Assembly: GCF_030409715.1 (NCBI RefSeq)
Contig: NZ_JAUFQI010000001.1
Coordinates: forward strand, 3,150,501 to 3,214,500
DNA: 64,000 nt
Reading direction: 5' to 3'
Origin: Reinekea marina
Lineage (GTDB): Bacteria; Pseudomonadota; Gammaproteobacteria; Pseudomonadales; Natronospirillaceae
This document shows, piece by piece, positions 17,747-26,817 of this stretch; within the stretch, counting starts at the first letter, position 1; every line of letters starts with the position of its first letter. The notes under the pieces are model-generated. The model saw only the letters and a program-made list of their open reading frames with translations, had not been told where the DNA came from and did no database searches. The position numbers and the translations under genes are program-made.

Positions 17747-19129
17747 TTGACCTCTCAAGCCGAAAATATTTTGCCTATCATTGTTCGCCAACACTTGGCA
17801 AAGCAGTCAATTCACCATGCTGTGGGCCCTAATAAACCAACGTTAGAACGCGCTGAAGTGTGTTTATTAGAAGATGAACAAGGCATAGTTCAAGTGTTTT
17901 TATCGTCTAAAGCACTTGCTGATTTTGATAAAATTAAACAAGTCACCGGGCGAGAGTTAACGCCACTGAGCAGCCAAAAAATAAATGATATAAAGCGCCG
18001 GCTAAATATTGAAACGATTCCGGCTTTCGACGATTTAATTCAAGCCACCACCATCATTGATAAAGCACTTTACGAAACCGATCGTATATTTGTGCACAGT
18101 GGAAACCCTAGTCATTTAATGGCATTGCAAAACGCCGATGCCATGAAAAGACTCGACACCACTATTATTGAATCCGTTGCCACGCAGCTTCCGCTAGAAG
18201 AAACCAACTACGAGCTCAGTCTGTTTGATCATGATCGAGACGAGATTCATACCGCCGTTAATAAATTTACCGCGCTAAGAATCAAGCAACGTTTAGAAGA
18301 AACGCTTGAAATACCGCCGCTACCCGATACCGCACAGGCCATTATTCGCCTGCGGGTAGACCCAGACGCCAATATAGAAAAGCTCAGCCAAATTGTAGAA
18401 CGAGACCCGAGTTTAGCGGCGCAAGTCGTCAGCTGGGCAAGCTCTTCATACTATTCTGCGCCTGGCTCTATAAAATCGGTACAAGACGCCATTGTGCGAG
18501 TTCTTGGTTACGATTTGGTCATGAACTTAGCCTTAGGGTTATCGTTAGGTAAAACCCTCGACATGCCAATCGAAGACGACGGCAATGATGTCTCCTATTG
18601 GAATAAAGCGGTTTACATGGCCGCCTGTGTCGGTGCCTTAGTCAGCACCATTCCAAGAGAGTTTCGCCCGAGTTTCGGCTTAAGCTACTTAGCTGGGTTA
18701 TTGCACAACTTTGGGTATTTGATAATGGCGCACTCATTTAGGCCACACTTTGAAGTAACAGCTAATATGATTGCGTTAAACAAACATTTAGATCATCAAC
18801 ATATCGAAAAACATGTTTTAGGCATTACCCGTGACCAGATAGCTTCAAACCTAATGCACAGCTGGAACATGCCGGGTGAAGTGACTATGGGCATTCGCTA
18901 CCAAAGCGACCCACATTATTTAGGCACCAACAGTGATCAAGCGCATTTAATTTATTTAGCCAATCACCTTTTAGAAGAATACGGCTTAATTCCTAATAGC
19001 CACCAAGTGTTCGATTCCATGGTATTTGAACATCTGAATATCAATAAAGAAGACGTAGAACCACTAATGGAGCAAATCAAAACAAACCGCGCCGAGTTAG
19101 ATATGATTGCAAATTCATTAACGGCCTAG
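17747..19129 (+). CDS. YbaK-like domain fused to HDOD signalling domain
   Basis: A protein of about 460 residues. Residues of about 1-150 resemble the YbaK/ProX aminoacyl-tRNA deacylase fold (VQVFLSSKALADFDKIK, RIFVHSGNPSHL), and residues of about 190-400 form an HDOD domain (IPPLPDTAQAI, VERDPSLAAQVVSWAS, LHNFGYLIMAHSF). HDOD proteins act in signalling and stress networks without known catalysis; whether the N-terminal part edits tRNA or only binds a ligand is unknown. No ATG fits the start. A TTG at 17747 has AAGGAA at the proper distance, while the TTG at 17741 is too close to it. Downstream lies the insertion-sequence region. Confidence 0.75.
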   Translation: MTSQAENILPIIVRQHLAKQSIHHAVGPNKPTLERAEVCLLEDEQGIVQVFLSSKALADFDKIKQVTGRELTPLSSQKINDIKRRLNIETIPAFDDLIQATTIIDKALYETDRIFVHSGNPSHLMALQNADAMKRLDTTIIESVATQLPLEETNYELSLFDHDRDEIHTAVNKFTALRIKQRLEETLEIPPLPDTAQAIIRLRVDPDANIEKLSQIVERDPSLAAQVVSWASSSYYSAPGSIKSVQDAIVRVLGYDLVMNLALGLSLGKTLDMPIEDDGNDVSYWNKAVYMAACVGALVSTIPREFRPSFGLSYLAGLLHNFGYLIMAHSFRPHFEVTANMIALNKHLDHQHIEKHVLGITRDQIASNLMHSWNMPGEVTMGIRYQSDPHYLGTNSDQAHLIYLANHLLEEYGLIPNSHQVFDSMVFEHLNINKEDVEPLMEQIKTNRAELDMIANSLTA

Positions 19130-19135
19130 AGTTAA

Positions 19136-19245
19136 GCGGGTAATTTTACCCGCAGCCCGCAGCCTAAATCTCATTGCCCACAACCCGCTTCGGAGGTGGA
19201 GTCCACACCCCCAAAGCTTAACCTCAGCACAAAGCCCAAGTAGGA
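19136..19245. repeat. Left half of an intergenic repeat split by the insertion sequence
   Basis: This segment starts with the perfect palindrome GCGGGTAATTTTACCCGC just after the HDOD gene. It continues with a block (AAAGCTTAACCTCAGCACAA at its core) that is copied almost exactly at 20809-20837. It stops at TAGGA, where the insertion element begins; the missing continuation GCGCTCGAAG is found at 20632. Confidence 0.7.
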
Positions 19246-19251
19246 AATGAG

Positions 19252-19263
19252 ATGGACCCGTCC
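19252..19263 (+). repeat. Left subterminal inverted repeat of the IS
   Basis: ATGGACCCGTCC, the exact reverse complement of bases 20616-20627. It lies 6 bases inside the inferred left end. Confidence 0.85.
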
Positions 19264-19327
19264 CACTTGTGCCATGATTAAGTTGCAAAACTCTAATCAG
19301 GTACGGCATCCAGCAGGAGGATCCATC

Positions 19328-20347
19328 ATGCAAAATACTAACATTATCGGTCTTGATTTGGCGAAGTCTGTTTTTCAATTGTCTGTGTTAGATCATCGCG
19401 GCAATGAGATTAAAAAGAAGCAGCTCAAGCGTGCTCAAGTGTTGCCTTTTCTTGCGAAGCAGCCAACATCTGTCGTCGCTATGGAAGCTTGCAGCGGATC
19501 CCATTACTGGGCTAGGCAGTTGGCTAAGCTCGGTCACACCGTTAAAGTTATACACCCTCGTTACGTTAAACCCTTCGTTCAGGTGAACAAAAATGACACC
19601 AGGGATGCTCTTGGCATCGCTGAAGCAGCGAGTCGACCAACCATGCCGACCGTTGCTGTAAAAAATGTTGAGCAACAAGATCTTCAGGCGTTGCATCGTG
19701 TTCGGGAGCGTATAGTGAAAGAGCGTGTTGCCGTAGGCAATGAGCTCCGAGGTCTGTTGGCTGAATATGGAGTCATTCGTCCTAAGGGTGCAAAAGCTAT
19801 CCGTGAGCAGGTGTTATTGGTGTTAGAGGATGGAACGAATGAGCTCAGCGTTCGAGGTCGGCGAATGATAGCCGACCTCAGGCAGCAGTGGTTGCAACGC
19901 GAACAGCAAGAGCAGCAATACGCCAAAGAAATCGCGCAGATCGCCAACTCAAATGAAACCTGTAAGCGTCTTCAAAGCATACCGGGTATCGGTCCAATCA
20001 TCTCAACGCTTCTCTACAGTCACATTGGCAAGGCTGCATCGTTTGCCAGTGGTCGTCATGTCAGTGCTTCACTGGGGTTGGTTCCCAGACAGCACTCCAG
20101 CGGAGGGAAAGATGTCTTGCTTGGCATTAGTAAACAAGGCAATAAACAGATCCGTAAGATGCTGGTGCATGGCGCGAGGTCGGCTTATAAATCCTTGCAG
20201 CGGCAGGAAAAAGACAGTGCTCTAAAGCAATGGGTGATGAAGCACGAAGGGAAAAAGCATCCCAATGTCATCATCGTGGCACTCGCGAATAAGCTCGCCA
20301 GAATCAGTTGGGCACTGATGAAAAATGGTTCGGTATACCACTCTTAA
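19328..20347 (+). CDS. IS110-family (IS1111 group) DEDD transposase
   Basis: A 339-residue DEDD transposase/recombinase. The N-terminal RuvC-like domain has the first Asp in IIGLDLAKSVFQL, the Glu in VVAMEACSGSHYW and Asp residues in NKNDTRDALGIAEA. The C-terminal Transposase_20 domain has the helix-hairpin-helix SIPGIGPIISTLL and the serine-containing block LGLVPRQHSSGGK followed by ISKQGNKQIRKMLVHGA. AGGAGG 7 bases upstream of the ATG fixes the start. No frameshift or internal stop is seen. Family members act with an RNA encoded in the element. Confidence 0.93.
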   Translation: MQNTNIIGLDLAKSVFQLSVLDHRGNEIKKKQLKRAQVLPFLAKQPTSVVAMEACSGSHYWARQLAKLGHTVKVIHPRYVKPFVQVNKNDTRDALGIAEAASRPTMPTVAVKNVEQQDLQALHRVRERIVKERVAVGNELRGLLAEYGVIRPKGAKAIREQVLLVLEDGTNELSVRGRRMIADLRQQWLQREQQEQQYAKEIAQIANSNETCKRLQSIPGIGPIISTLLYSHIGKAASFASGRHVSASLGLVPRQHSSGGKDVLLGISKQGNKQIRKMLVHGARSAYKSLQRQEKDSALKQWVMKHEGKKHPNVIIVALANKLARISWALMKNGSVYHS

Positions 20348-20615
20348 GTCAAAAGAGAAAAAGAACCAGCAAGGTAAGTTAGAAGTTATAAATCAGATTA
20401 ACCTAGAGGTTGCGCAGACCCTTAAGACACAAAAGATAAGATCGACTTACTGAACCCTTGAGAGCGCTTTGGCTCAAAGAAGCCGCGTAGGAGATCAGGA
20501 CAGTAAGAGCACAACTCATAATGGCTCAGGACAGAAGGCGACGGCCGTCCTAAATAAGAAGCCGAATATAAGCGTGCAATCTCAATCTAATGTAAAATAA
20601 GTGGCTTGCAACAAC
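20348..20615 (+). ncRNA. Candidate bridge/seek RNA region of the IS
   Basis: This 268-base non-coding stretch lies between the transposase stop and the right inverted repeat, where IS1111-group elements encode their guide RNA. It holds AGCGCT (20463-20468) and GTAGGAG (20487-20493), 31 bases apart end to end. The same two strings form the right and left halves of the target that the element interrupts. The paired segment GACGGCCGTC (20539-20548) is one hairpin candidate. RNA ends and fold cannot be fixed by eye. Confidence 0.5.
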
Positions 20616-20627
20616 GGACGGGTCCAT
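20616..20627 (-). repeat. Right subterminal inverted repeat of the IS
   Basis: GGACGGGTCCAT, the exact reverse complement of bases 19252-19263. About 4 bases separate it from the inferred right end. Confidence 0.85.
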
Positions 20628-20631
20628 ATAA

Positions 20632-20876
20632 GCGCTCGAAGCAAAGCGAAGACGCGAAGTGATCTTACCCAATTCGCAGCCTAAATCTCGTTGCCCACAT
20701 CCCGCTTAGGAGGAGGGGTCCACTTCCACGGGTCGCTGTTCGCGCATCCATGCGCCGCTAAACTTCGCCATCCATGGCTCAGATTCCCGCTTCAGTGGAC
20801 CCCACCCCCAAAGCTTAACCTCAGCACAAAGCCCAGATAGGAGCGCTCGAAGCAAAGCAAAGACGCGAAGGGTTTT
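20632..20876. repeat. Dispersed intergenic repeat, complete copy plus right half of the split copy
   Basis: The first 30 bases (GCGCTCGAAGCAAAGCGAAG and onward) complete the repeat cut by the IS. A second copy follows, ending in TAGGAGCGCTCGAAGCAAAG (from 20838). It contains a core at 20729-20784, from CGGGTCGCTG to GGCTCAGAT, which recurs in reverse complement at 42361-42415 and 42558-42612. No gene is visible in 20632-20954. Confidence 0.75.
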
Positions 20877-20954
20877 AGATGTTTTGACCTTACTTGCAGC
20901 TGGCAGCTTAGAACTCGCGGATGCCCAAAGGGCATCGTTCTGTTTTTAACGCCC

Positions 20955-20984
20955 ACAAAAAAGGCCAACCCGAAGGTTGGCCCG
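20955..20984 (-). terminator. Intrinsic terminator of the porin-like gene
   Basis: On the minus strand, GGCCAACC-TTCG-GGTTGGCC is followed by TTTTTT, 27 bases after the stop of the outer-membrane protein gene. This is a strong Rho-independent terminator. Confidence 0.9.
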
Positions 20985-21010
20985 ATTCTATTTTTCAGAG
21001 GAATCTGAAA

Positions 21011-22087
21011 TTAGAAAGAGTAACGTGCGCCTAAAGTTAACATGCTCTTAGTGTCGCCCTGCATGTCGTAGTCGCCGTAGAACTCAACACCAGAATCAGC
21101 AGTGTAAGTTACGTTTAGTTCGATCAAAGCATCGTCTGCTTCAGTTGCATCGAAGTTAGCAATTGTAACGTCAGCAGAGGCAGAGATCATGCCAGAAGCG
21201 TAAGTTGCGCCAGCACGTACTTCATCACCAGTTTCTTCAGCAGTCGTTAGAGTATAACCAGCAGAAACGCCCATTTCTTCAGAAACATCGTAAGAAGCGT
21301 CAACGTCTAGTTGCTCGTCTTGCTCAACGTCAGTGTTAACGTCAGTCCAAGCAGCAGTTACTGTAGCGCCTGCTAGAGAAGCTTCGATAGAAGCAGCATA
21401 CTCAGTTACTTTATCAGTAGCGCCATAGTTGTTTACTGCAGCCATTACTGTGAAGGCATCTGTAGTGTAAGTTACACCAGCACCAACGAAAGTAGCAGGG
21501 TCAGAACCGTCTGGCGCACCGTCAGATCCAGAGAATTCACCTTCAACAGTATAGCTTAGTGCGTCAGCTGAACCAGTGTACTGAGCAGCAACACCGTATG
21601 AAGAGCCGTAACCAGTGGTGGCTGGCTGATGGTTTTGCAACTGTACAGTTACACCTTCAGCTACAACGTATTTGAAACCAGCATTTACGTCAGCAGTACC
21701 AGCTTCAGCCATCTCATGAGCGTACTCATCAGTAGACATTAGGTTACCAACTTGACCGAAAGTTAGGTTACCTTCAGTTACTGTTAGATCGCCAACTGTT
21801 ACAACTAGCTCGTCGCTTGTTAGGGCATTATCATTAACAGTAGTGTCGCCGTCTGCTGCTTCAATACCGATTGAACCAGAAAAAGGACCGTTAACAACGT
21901 CAACGTCCATTGAGATTGAATACTCTTCGTCTACAAGGTTAACGTCTTTAGTTGCATCGTTGTTTAGATCAACAGTCAACGCAGTGTCCATAGACCCTGA
22001 GTAAGTGATTGTAGCTTCTGTATCAGCAGCAAGTGCTTGACCAGAAATAGCAGCAGCAAGTGCAGAAACTGCGAAAATAGCTTTCAT
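21011..22087 (-). CDS. Outer-membrane beta-barrel protein (porin-like)
   Basis: A 358-residue precursor with a signal peptide (MKAIFAVSALAAAISGQALA, cut after the last Ala). The rest alternates short beta strands, is strongly acidic with few lysines, has no cysteine in the mature part, and ends in LTLGARYSF with the C-terminal Phe used for outer-membrane insertion. It resembles general diffusion porins of marine gammaproteobacteria, but the exact family is not recognised. It stands alone between a strong terminator and a 600-base upstream region, and so is probably highly expressed from its own promoter. Substrate preference cannot be read from sequence. Confidence 0.8.
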   Translation of the reverse strand: MKAIFAVSALAAAISGQALAADTEATITYSGSMDTALTVDLNNDATKDVNLVDEEYSISMDVDVVNGPFSGSIGIEAADGDTTVNDNALTSDELVVTVGDLTVTEGNLTFGQVGNLMSTDEYAHEMAEAGTADVNAGFKYVVAEGVTVQLQNHQPATTGYGSSYGVAAQYTGSADALSYTVEGEFSGSDGAPDGSDPATFVGAGVTYTTDAFTVMAAVNNYGATDKVTEYAASIEASLAGATVTAAWTDVNTDVEQDEQLDVDASYDVSEEMGVSAGYTLTTAEETGDEVRAGATYASGMISASADVTIANFDATEADDALIELNVTYTADSGVEFYGDYDMQGDTKSMLTLGARYSF

Positions 22088-22693
22088 GTAGATTCCCCTA
22101 GTTTTTTATTATCAATACTGGCTTGGTGACCAGACTACTTGATTGACTACTTTGATCAAAATGATCTCGTAGTTCAGTTATTGTTAACACGACATACAAT
22201 TAACCTAAAACGTACAGCGTGTCAAAATGTTACTAAGAAAAAAAAGATAAAAATTGCAGTCATCAAACTGAATGGCGATTCTCATCGGCTTGGGGTTTGG
22301 CGACTATTATTTTTAAATTCCTTCCCCAGGGTTGTTCGGTAGCCCGTTCAACCATCGAGGGATATAAAACCAGAGCTCAACCCTGTGGTCAACCCTTTAT
22401 TTACGCCTAAAGTGCTGATATTTGAACTATTTCCGCCCTTTCGTAAAGATATTGCGCCAAATCAACTATTTGATGGGCTGAAAAAGCCCATATCACAAGC
22501 GATTAAAACAGTTGTTTGAAATATATTTTCTTCCTTCTTTTATTAACAAAAAAAACGACAAAGTCTTTTTTTCCTTTAGTTTTCCGAGCATTACCCCGTA
22601 TTTTTTTCTTACTGGCATAAAAAAAGCAAAACTTTTTTATAAGTTTTGCTTTTAAAAAAACGTTTAAAACGAATTAATTTTTATGAAAATTGT
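22088..22693. other. AT-rich gene-free region upstream of the porin-like gene
   Basis: No convincing gene is seen on either strand; open frames here lack family features and ribosome sites. The stretch next to 22087 should hold the porin promoter and leader. A small hairpin TGGGCTGAAAAAGCCCA lies around 22474-22490, and the dnaJ terminator lies at the right end. Confidence 0.6.
22621..22655 (-). terminator. Intrinsic terminator after dnaJ
   Basis: A 13-base-pair stem with the half AAAAGCAAAACTT is followed by a T-run on the minus strand, about 40 bases past the dnaJ stop. A-tracts on both sides could make it bidirectional. Confidence 0.85.
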
Positions 22694-23821
22694 TTAGATT
22701 TCGTCGAAAAATTTCTTAACACCGTCGAACCAACCTTTGCTTTTTGGCGAGTGTTTTTTACCTTCGGTACTTTCTTGGAATTCTCTTAGCAATTCTTTTT
22801 GCTTCGCCGTTAAATGAACCGGCGTTTCTACGACAACGCGACACAGTAAATCACCCACTGAATGCCCTCGTACAGGCTTAACACCTTTGCCGCGTAATCG
22901 GAATAATTTACCGGTTTGCGTTTCGGCCGGTATTTTAAGTTTTACACGACCATCGAGCGTGGGCACTTCAAGCTCACCCCCTAAAGCGGCTTCGGCAAAG
23001 CTGATCGGTACTTCACAGTGCAGATTAGCGTCATCGCGTTCAAAAATACTGTGGCGTTTAACATGAACCTCTACGTACAAGTCTCCCGCTGGGCCGCCAT
23101 TGCGCCCTGCTTCGCCTTCTCCGCTCAACCGTATACGGTCGCCTGTATCAACACCCGCTGGAATTTTAACATTAAGCGTCTTAGTTTCTTCTTTGACACC
23201 TCGGCCATAACAGCTGTTACAAGGGTCTTTAATGATTTTGCCGGCACCTGAACACGTTGGGCAGGTTTGCTGCACTGCGAAGAAGCCCTGCTGCATGCGC
23301 ACCTGGCCCGAACCGCCACAGGTATTACAGGTGATAGGAGACGAGCCCTTTTTCGCACCCGAGCCATTGCAAGGCTCGCAATTGGTTAACGTAGGGACTC
23401 GAATGCTCTTTTCGATGCCACGAACGGCTTCTTCGAGCGTGAGCTCCATGTTGTACTTTAAATCTGAGCCACGCTGAACATTGGATCGACCGCCACGCTG
23501 ACCGCCGCCGCCAAAAATATCACCAAATACATCACCAAATATGTCACTGAAGTTACCTTGCCCATGGCCGCCTTGACCGCCAAAGCCACCTTGGCCATCT
23601 ACACCAGCATGGCCAAATTGGTCGTAGGCCTGGCGTTTTTGACTATCGGAGAGCACTTCGTAAGCTTCGTTGACTTCTTTAAACTTACCATCGGCTTCTT
23701 TGTCGTCAGGGTTACGATCCGGGTGAAACTTCATCGCCATTCGTCGATAAGCTTTTTTGATTTCCTTCTCGTCGGCACCTTTCGATAATCCCAGTACTTC
23801 GTAGTAATCGCGTTTTGACAT
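22694..23821 (-). CDS. dnaJ: Chaperone DnaJ (Hsp40)
   Basis: A 375-residue type I Hsp40 co-chaperone, which delivers unfolded proteins to DnaK and triggers its ATPase. In order: J-domain with the HPD motif ([10 protein letters not shown]), Gly/Phe-rich linker (residues of about 75-115), four CxxCxGxG zinc-binding repeats ([32 protein letters not shown]) and the C-terminal substrate domains. The start at 23821 gives the family opening [11 protein letters not shown]; an upstream in-frame start would add eight unrelated residues. It follows dnaK on the same strand after 210 bases containing two hairpins, and a strong terminator follows it. Confidence 0.98.
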   Translation of the reverse strand: MSKRDYYEVLGLSKGADEKEIKKAYRRMAMKFHPDRNPDDKEADGKFKEVNEAYEVLSDSQKRQAYDQFGHAGVDGQGGFGGQGGHGQGNFSDIFGDVFGDIFGGGGQRGGRSNVQRGSDLKYNMELTLEEAVRGIEKSIRVPTLTNCEPCNGSGAKKGSSPITCNTCGGSGQVRMQQGFFAVQQTCPTCSGAGKIIKDPCNSCYGRGVKEETKTLNVKIPAGVDTGDRIRLSGEGEAGRNGGPAGDLYVEVHVKRHSIFERDDANLHCEVPISFAEAALGGELEVPTLDGRVKLKIPAETQTGKLFRLRGKGVKPVRGHSVGDLLCRVVVETPVHLTAKQKELLREFQESTEGKKHSPKSKGWFDGVKKFFDEI

Positions 23822-23950
23822 GTAGTTGCTCGTTCCTGACCCCAACGGGGCTAATATTCAGTTAGAAGGCATCGCTTGCGCTGAATACCTCTGTTCATAG
23901 GGCAATGTTTTCGGTTAACGGTTGTAAACTAAATAAACGGCTATTAACCG

Positions 23951-24007
23951 AAAACACTGCAATTGCAGTGTTTTGGGCCAACAAAGCGGGCGAACCCGCT
24001 CTGTTGG
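23951..24007 (-). other. Two hairpins in the dnaK-dnaJ gap
   Basis: The perfect palindrome AAAACACTGCAATTGCAGTG (continuing TTTT; 23951-23974) and a stem CCAACA..GCGGG/CCCGC..TGTTGG (23978-24007) lie just after the dnaK stop. The second has its T-run on the plus strand only. They may act as a partial terminator or as RNA stabilisers that set the dnaK:dnaJ ratio. Confidence 0.5.
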
Positions 24008-24031
24008 TTTTTAAAGTAAAGGCCGCTCGCC

Positions 24032-25948
24032 TTACTTATCTTTCACTTCTTCAAACTCAGCATCTACAGCATCGTCTGGGCCAGCAGAGGCTTCTTCCGC
24101 TGCGCCAGCATCGGCACCTGCTTCTTGAGCCGCATCGGCATAGATCTTCTGTGAGAAGCTTGCTGTGGCTTCGCTTAAAGTCTCAACCGCTTTATCGATT
24201 GCTTCTTTATCATCACCTTTCAAAGCTTCTTCAACAGCAACACAAGCTGCTTCGATGGCCGTTTTCTCTTCTTCAGTCGCTTTATCTTCGTTTTCTTTCA
24301 AAGACTTACGCGTAGCATGAACAAGACCATCAGCCGTGTTACGAGCCTGAGCGAGTTCCTCGAACTTACGGTCTTCTTCAGCGTTCGCTTCAGCGTCTTT
24401 CACCATTTGTTCTACTTCTTCATCCGACAATCCAGAGTTCGCCTTAATAACGATAGACTGCTCTTTACCAGTACCTTTATCTTTAGCCGATACGTTTAAG
24501 ATACCGTTGGCGTCTAAATCGAAGCTGACTTCAATTTGCGGCACACCGCGTGGTGCAGGCGGAATGTCGGCTAAATCGAAACGGCCTAGAGATTTGTTCT
24601 GGCTCGCCATTTTACGTTCACCCTGCAACACGTGAATGGTTACAGCGGCTTGGTTATCATCTGCAGTAGAGAAGGTTTGGCTCTTCTTCGTTGGAATAGT
24701 GGTGTTTTTGTCGATAACCGACGTCATTACACCGCCCATTGTTTCAATACCCAGTGTTAAAGGCGTTACGTCTAATAGAAGTACGTCTTTTACATCACCA
24801 GAAAGTACCGCACCTTGAATGGCAGCACCCACAGCAACAGCTTCATCTGGGTTAACATCTTTACGTGGCTCTTTACCGAAGAATTCAGCTACTTTTGACT
24901 GAACCAAAGGCATACGCGTTTGACCGCCTACTAAGATAACATCGCTGATATCTGAAATATCATGATCAGAATCTTTCAACGCTACACGAACAGGCTCTAA
25001 AGAACGCTCAATTAAGTCTTCAACCAAAGATTCTAGCTTGGCACGTGTGACTTTTACGTTTAAGTGCTTAGGTCCAGATGCATCGGCAGTGATGTAAGGC
25101 AAGTTAACATCTGTTTGAGCGGCAGAAGACAATTCTACTTTTGCTTTTTCACCGGCTTCTTTTAAACGCTGCATTGCTAGCGCATCACCAGAAAGATCAA
25201 TGCCTGATTCTTTCTTGAATGTTTCCGCTAGATACTCGATTAAACGCATGTCGAAATCTTCACCACCTAGGAAGGTGTCACCGTTAGTCGCTAACACTTC
25301 AAACTGGTGCTCGCCATCTACTTCGGCGATTTCGATGATAGAGATATCGAATGTACCACCACCTAGGTCATATACGGCTACAACGCTGTCGCCACGGTTT
25401 TTATCCATACCGTAGGCTAACGCAGCGGCTGTAGGCTCGTTAATAATACGCTTAACGTCTAAGCCAGCAATTTTACCCGCATCTTTAGTTGCTTGACGCT
25501 GAGCATCGTTAAAGTAAGCCGGAACCGTAACAACGGCTTCAGTAACGCTTTCACCTAAGTATTCTTCAGCGGTTTTCTTCATTTTCTTCAAAACTTCAGC
25601 TGAAATTTGTGGCGGCGCTTTTTTGTCACCACGAACTTCAACCCAAGCATCGCCATTATCGGCTTTAGCAATTTTGTACGGCACCATACCGATGTCTTTT
25701 TGAACCACATCATCGTCAAAACGGCGACCGATTAGACGCTTAACCGCATACACTGTGTTTTGCGGGTTAGTGACTGCTTGGCGCTTAGCGGGCTGACCCA
25801 CTAAAATTTCGTTGTCGTCGGCAAAGGCAACAATCGACGGGGTTGTGCGATCGCCTTCAGCGTTTTCAATTACTTTAGGCTTATCGCCTTCCATCACGGC
25901 CACACAAGAGTTTGTGGTGCCTAGGTCAATACCAATGATTTTACCCAT
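24032..25948 (-). CDS. dnaK: Chaperone DnaK (Hsp70)
   Basis: A 638-residue Hsp70, the normal length. The ATPase domain opens with [18 protein letters not shown] and contains [13 protein letters not shown] and [12 protein letters not shown]. The linker [16 protein letters not shown] leads to the substrate-binding domain, and the C-terminus ends in an acidic tail of the EFEEVKDK type. It works with GrpE and DnaJ encoded on either side. A sigma-32-like promoter lies 42-69 bases upstream, in addition to the one before grpE. Confidence 0.99.
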   Translation of the reverse strand: MGKIIGIDLGTTNSCVAVMEGDKPKVIENAEGDRTTPSIVAFADDNEILVGQPAKRQAVTNPQNTVYAVKRLIGRRFDDDVVQKDIGMVPYKIAKADNGDAWVEVRGDKKAPPQISAEVLKKMKKTAEEYLGESVTEAVVTVPAYFNDAQRQATKDAGKIAGLDVKRIINEPTAAALAYGMDKNRGDSVVAVYDLGGGTFDISIIEIAEVDGEHQFEVLATNGDTFLGGEDFDMRLIEYLAETFKKESGIDLSGDALAMQRLKEAGEKAKVELSSAAQTDVNLPYITADASGPKHLNVKVTRAKLESLVEDLIERSLEPVRVALKDSDHDISDISDVILVGGQTRMPLVQSKVAEFFGKEPRKDVNPDEAVAVGAAIQGAVLSGDVKDVLLLDVTPLTLGIETMGGVMTSVIDKNTTIPTKKSQTFSTADDNQAAVTIHVLQGERKMASQNKSLGRFDLADIPPAPRGVPQIEVSFDLDANGILNVSAKDKGTGKEQSIVIKANSGLSDEEVEQMVKDAEANAEEDRKFEELAQARNTADGLVHATRKSLKENEDKATEEEKTAIEAACVAVEEALKGDDKEAIDKAVETLSEATASFSQKIYADAAQEAGADAGAAEEASAGPDDAVDAEFEEVKDK

Positions 25949-25989
25949 TTTTAATACTCCGTATTTAATTCAGTCTTGCTTGTCATGCG

Positions 25990-26017
25990 ATATGAGAGCA
26001 AGACCGCATAATTCAAG
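25990..26017 (-). promoter_or_regulatory. Candidate sigma-32 promoter of dnaK
   Basis: On the minus strand, CTTGAAT (26017-26011), a 13-base spacer, then TCTCATAT (25997-25990) resembles the RpoH pattern CTTGAAA-N13-CCCCATNT. It lies in the grpE-dnaK gap, 42 bases ahead of the dnaK ATG. It is a weaker match than the grpE promoter. Confidence 0.55.
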
Positions 26018-26052
26018 TGGTTATTACAAATTTTCGTTCAAAAAGCACTCAA

Positions 26053-26646
26053 TTAGGCTTTTTCATCAATCGTTGTCGCTTGTTCGGCACTTTTACTGAC
26101 CATGACCATCGCTGGGCGAATGAGCCTGTCATGTAATGTGTAACCTTTTTGCATCACCGCTATAACGGTATTAGGTTCAACATCTGGGTTTTCAACCATA
26201 GACATGGCTTGATGCAACTGCGGGTCAAATGGCTCGCCTTGTGGGTCTATTGCGACAATATTAAATTTCGCAAACACATCCAAAAGGCCTTTTAGCGTCA
26301 TTTCGACGCCTTCTTTTAACGCCTTAACTTCCGCAGAATCGGACTCGCTGGCTAAAATAGCCCGCTCTAGGTTGTCAGCGACGCTTAATAGCTCTTTGCT
26401 GATTTTCTCTTGTCCAAATTTGTGAGCGTTTTCGACATCCTTTTCAACACGACGACGCAAGTTGGCCATTTCAGCTTCAGATCGAATAAATTGATCCTTG
26501 TACTTAGCCGCTTCTTCTTGGGCCGATGCCAGTTGTGCAGCTAAATCGTCAGATTCTTCTGATTCCACGGCTTCAGATGCTTCAACAGGCTCTTCAACAG
26601 TTTCGCTTTCTAGCTGTTCTTCAACTGGTTTTTCTTCGTTGCTCAT
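26053..26646 (-). CDS. grpE: Nucleotide exchange factor GrpE
   Basis: A 197-residue GrpE, which releases ADP from DnaK. The acidic N-terminal tail (residues of about 1-40) is followed by the long coiled-coil helix (QFIRSEAEMANLRRRVEKD) and the beta wing with the family signature VIAVMQKGYTLHDRLIRPAMV. It is the first gene of grpE-dnaK-dnaJ and is preceded by a near-perfect heat-shock promoter. It is divergent from recN. Confidence 0.97.
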   Translation of the reverse strand: MSNEEKPVEEQLESETVEEPVEASEAVESEESDDLAAQLASAQEEAAKYKDQFIRSEAEMANLRRRVEKDVENAHKFGQEKISKELLSVADNLERAILASESDSAEVKALKEGVEMTLKGLLDVFAKFNIVAIDPQGEPFDPQLHQAMSMVENPDVEPNTVIAVMQKGYTLHDRLIRPAMVMVSKSAEQATTIDEKA

Positions 26647-26693
26647 GATCTACCTTCTCAAAAGTTCGAACTATAGTGTTATGCCGACAATCA

Positions 26694-26719
26694 ATGGGGG
26701 TAAGCCCTTAGTTTTCAAG
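26694..26719 (-). promoter_or_regulatory. Heat-shock (sigma-32) promoter of grpE
   Basis: On the minus strand, CTTGAAA (26719-26713), a 13-base spacer and CCCCAT (26699-26694) match the RpoH consensus exactly. It lies 48 bases before the grpE ATG. Confidence 0.88.
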
Positions 26720-26777
26720 GGGAGAATCCTCAAGAAATCGCTTAAAACACAAAAGCATTGCAACGCAGAAAATTTAA

Positions 26778-26793
26778 CTGTATAAATAACCAG
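26778..26793 (+). promoter_or_regulatory. LexA (SOS) box of recN
   Basis: CTGTATAAATAACCAG follows the LexA consensus CTGT-N8-ACAG with one mismatch in the right half. It stands 24 bases before the recN ATG, where it would cover the promoter. recN is a classical SOS gene. Confidence 0.75.
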
Positions 26794-26817
26794 TTAATTC
26801 ATTTTGTGGTGAACCTC

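Larger units (their letters stand above)
19246..20631 (+). mobile_element. IS110-family element, IS1111-type, in an intergenic repeat
   Basis: An element of about 1.39 kb: a transposase gene, a short left flank (82 bases), a long right non-coding part (about 280 bases) and 12-base subterminal inverted repeats ATGGACCCGTCC (19252-19263) and GGACGGGTCCAT (20616-20627). Subterminal repeats a few bases in from the ends, no target duplication and a long non-coding 3' part are traits of the IS1111 group. Ends were placed by rejoining the flanks, TAGGA plus GCGCTCGAAG, into the motif found intact at 20838. The end position is ambiguous by about one base. The gene looks complete, so the copy may be active. 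Confidence 0.85.

Noticed and set aside
19247..19327. An upstream start for the transposase
   Set aside because: It would run through the left inverted repeat. The ATG at 19328 has AGGAGG at proper spacing and gives the family N-terminus.
22139..22342. A 67-residue open frame upstream of the porin-like gene
   Set aside because: No ribosome site, no family features, and it lies in the expected promoter region of the opposite gene.
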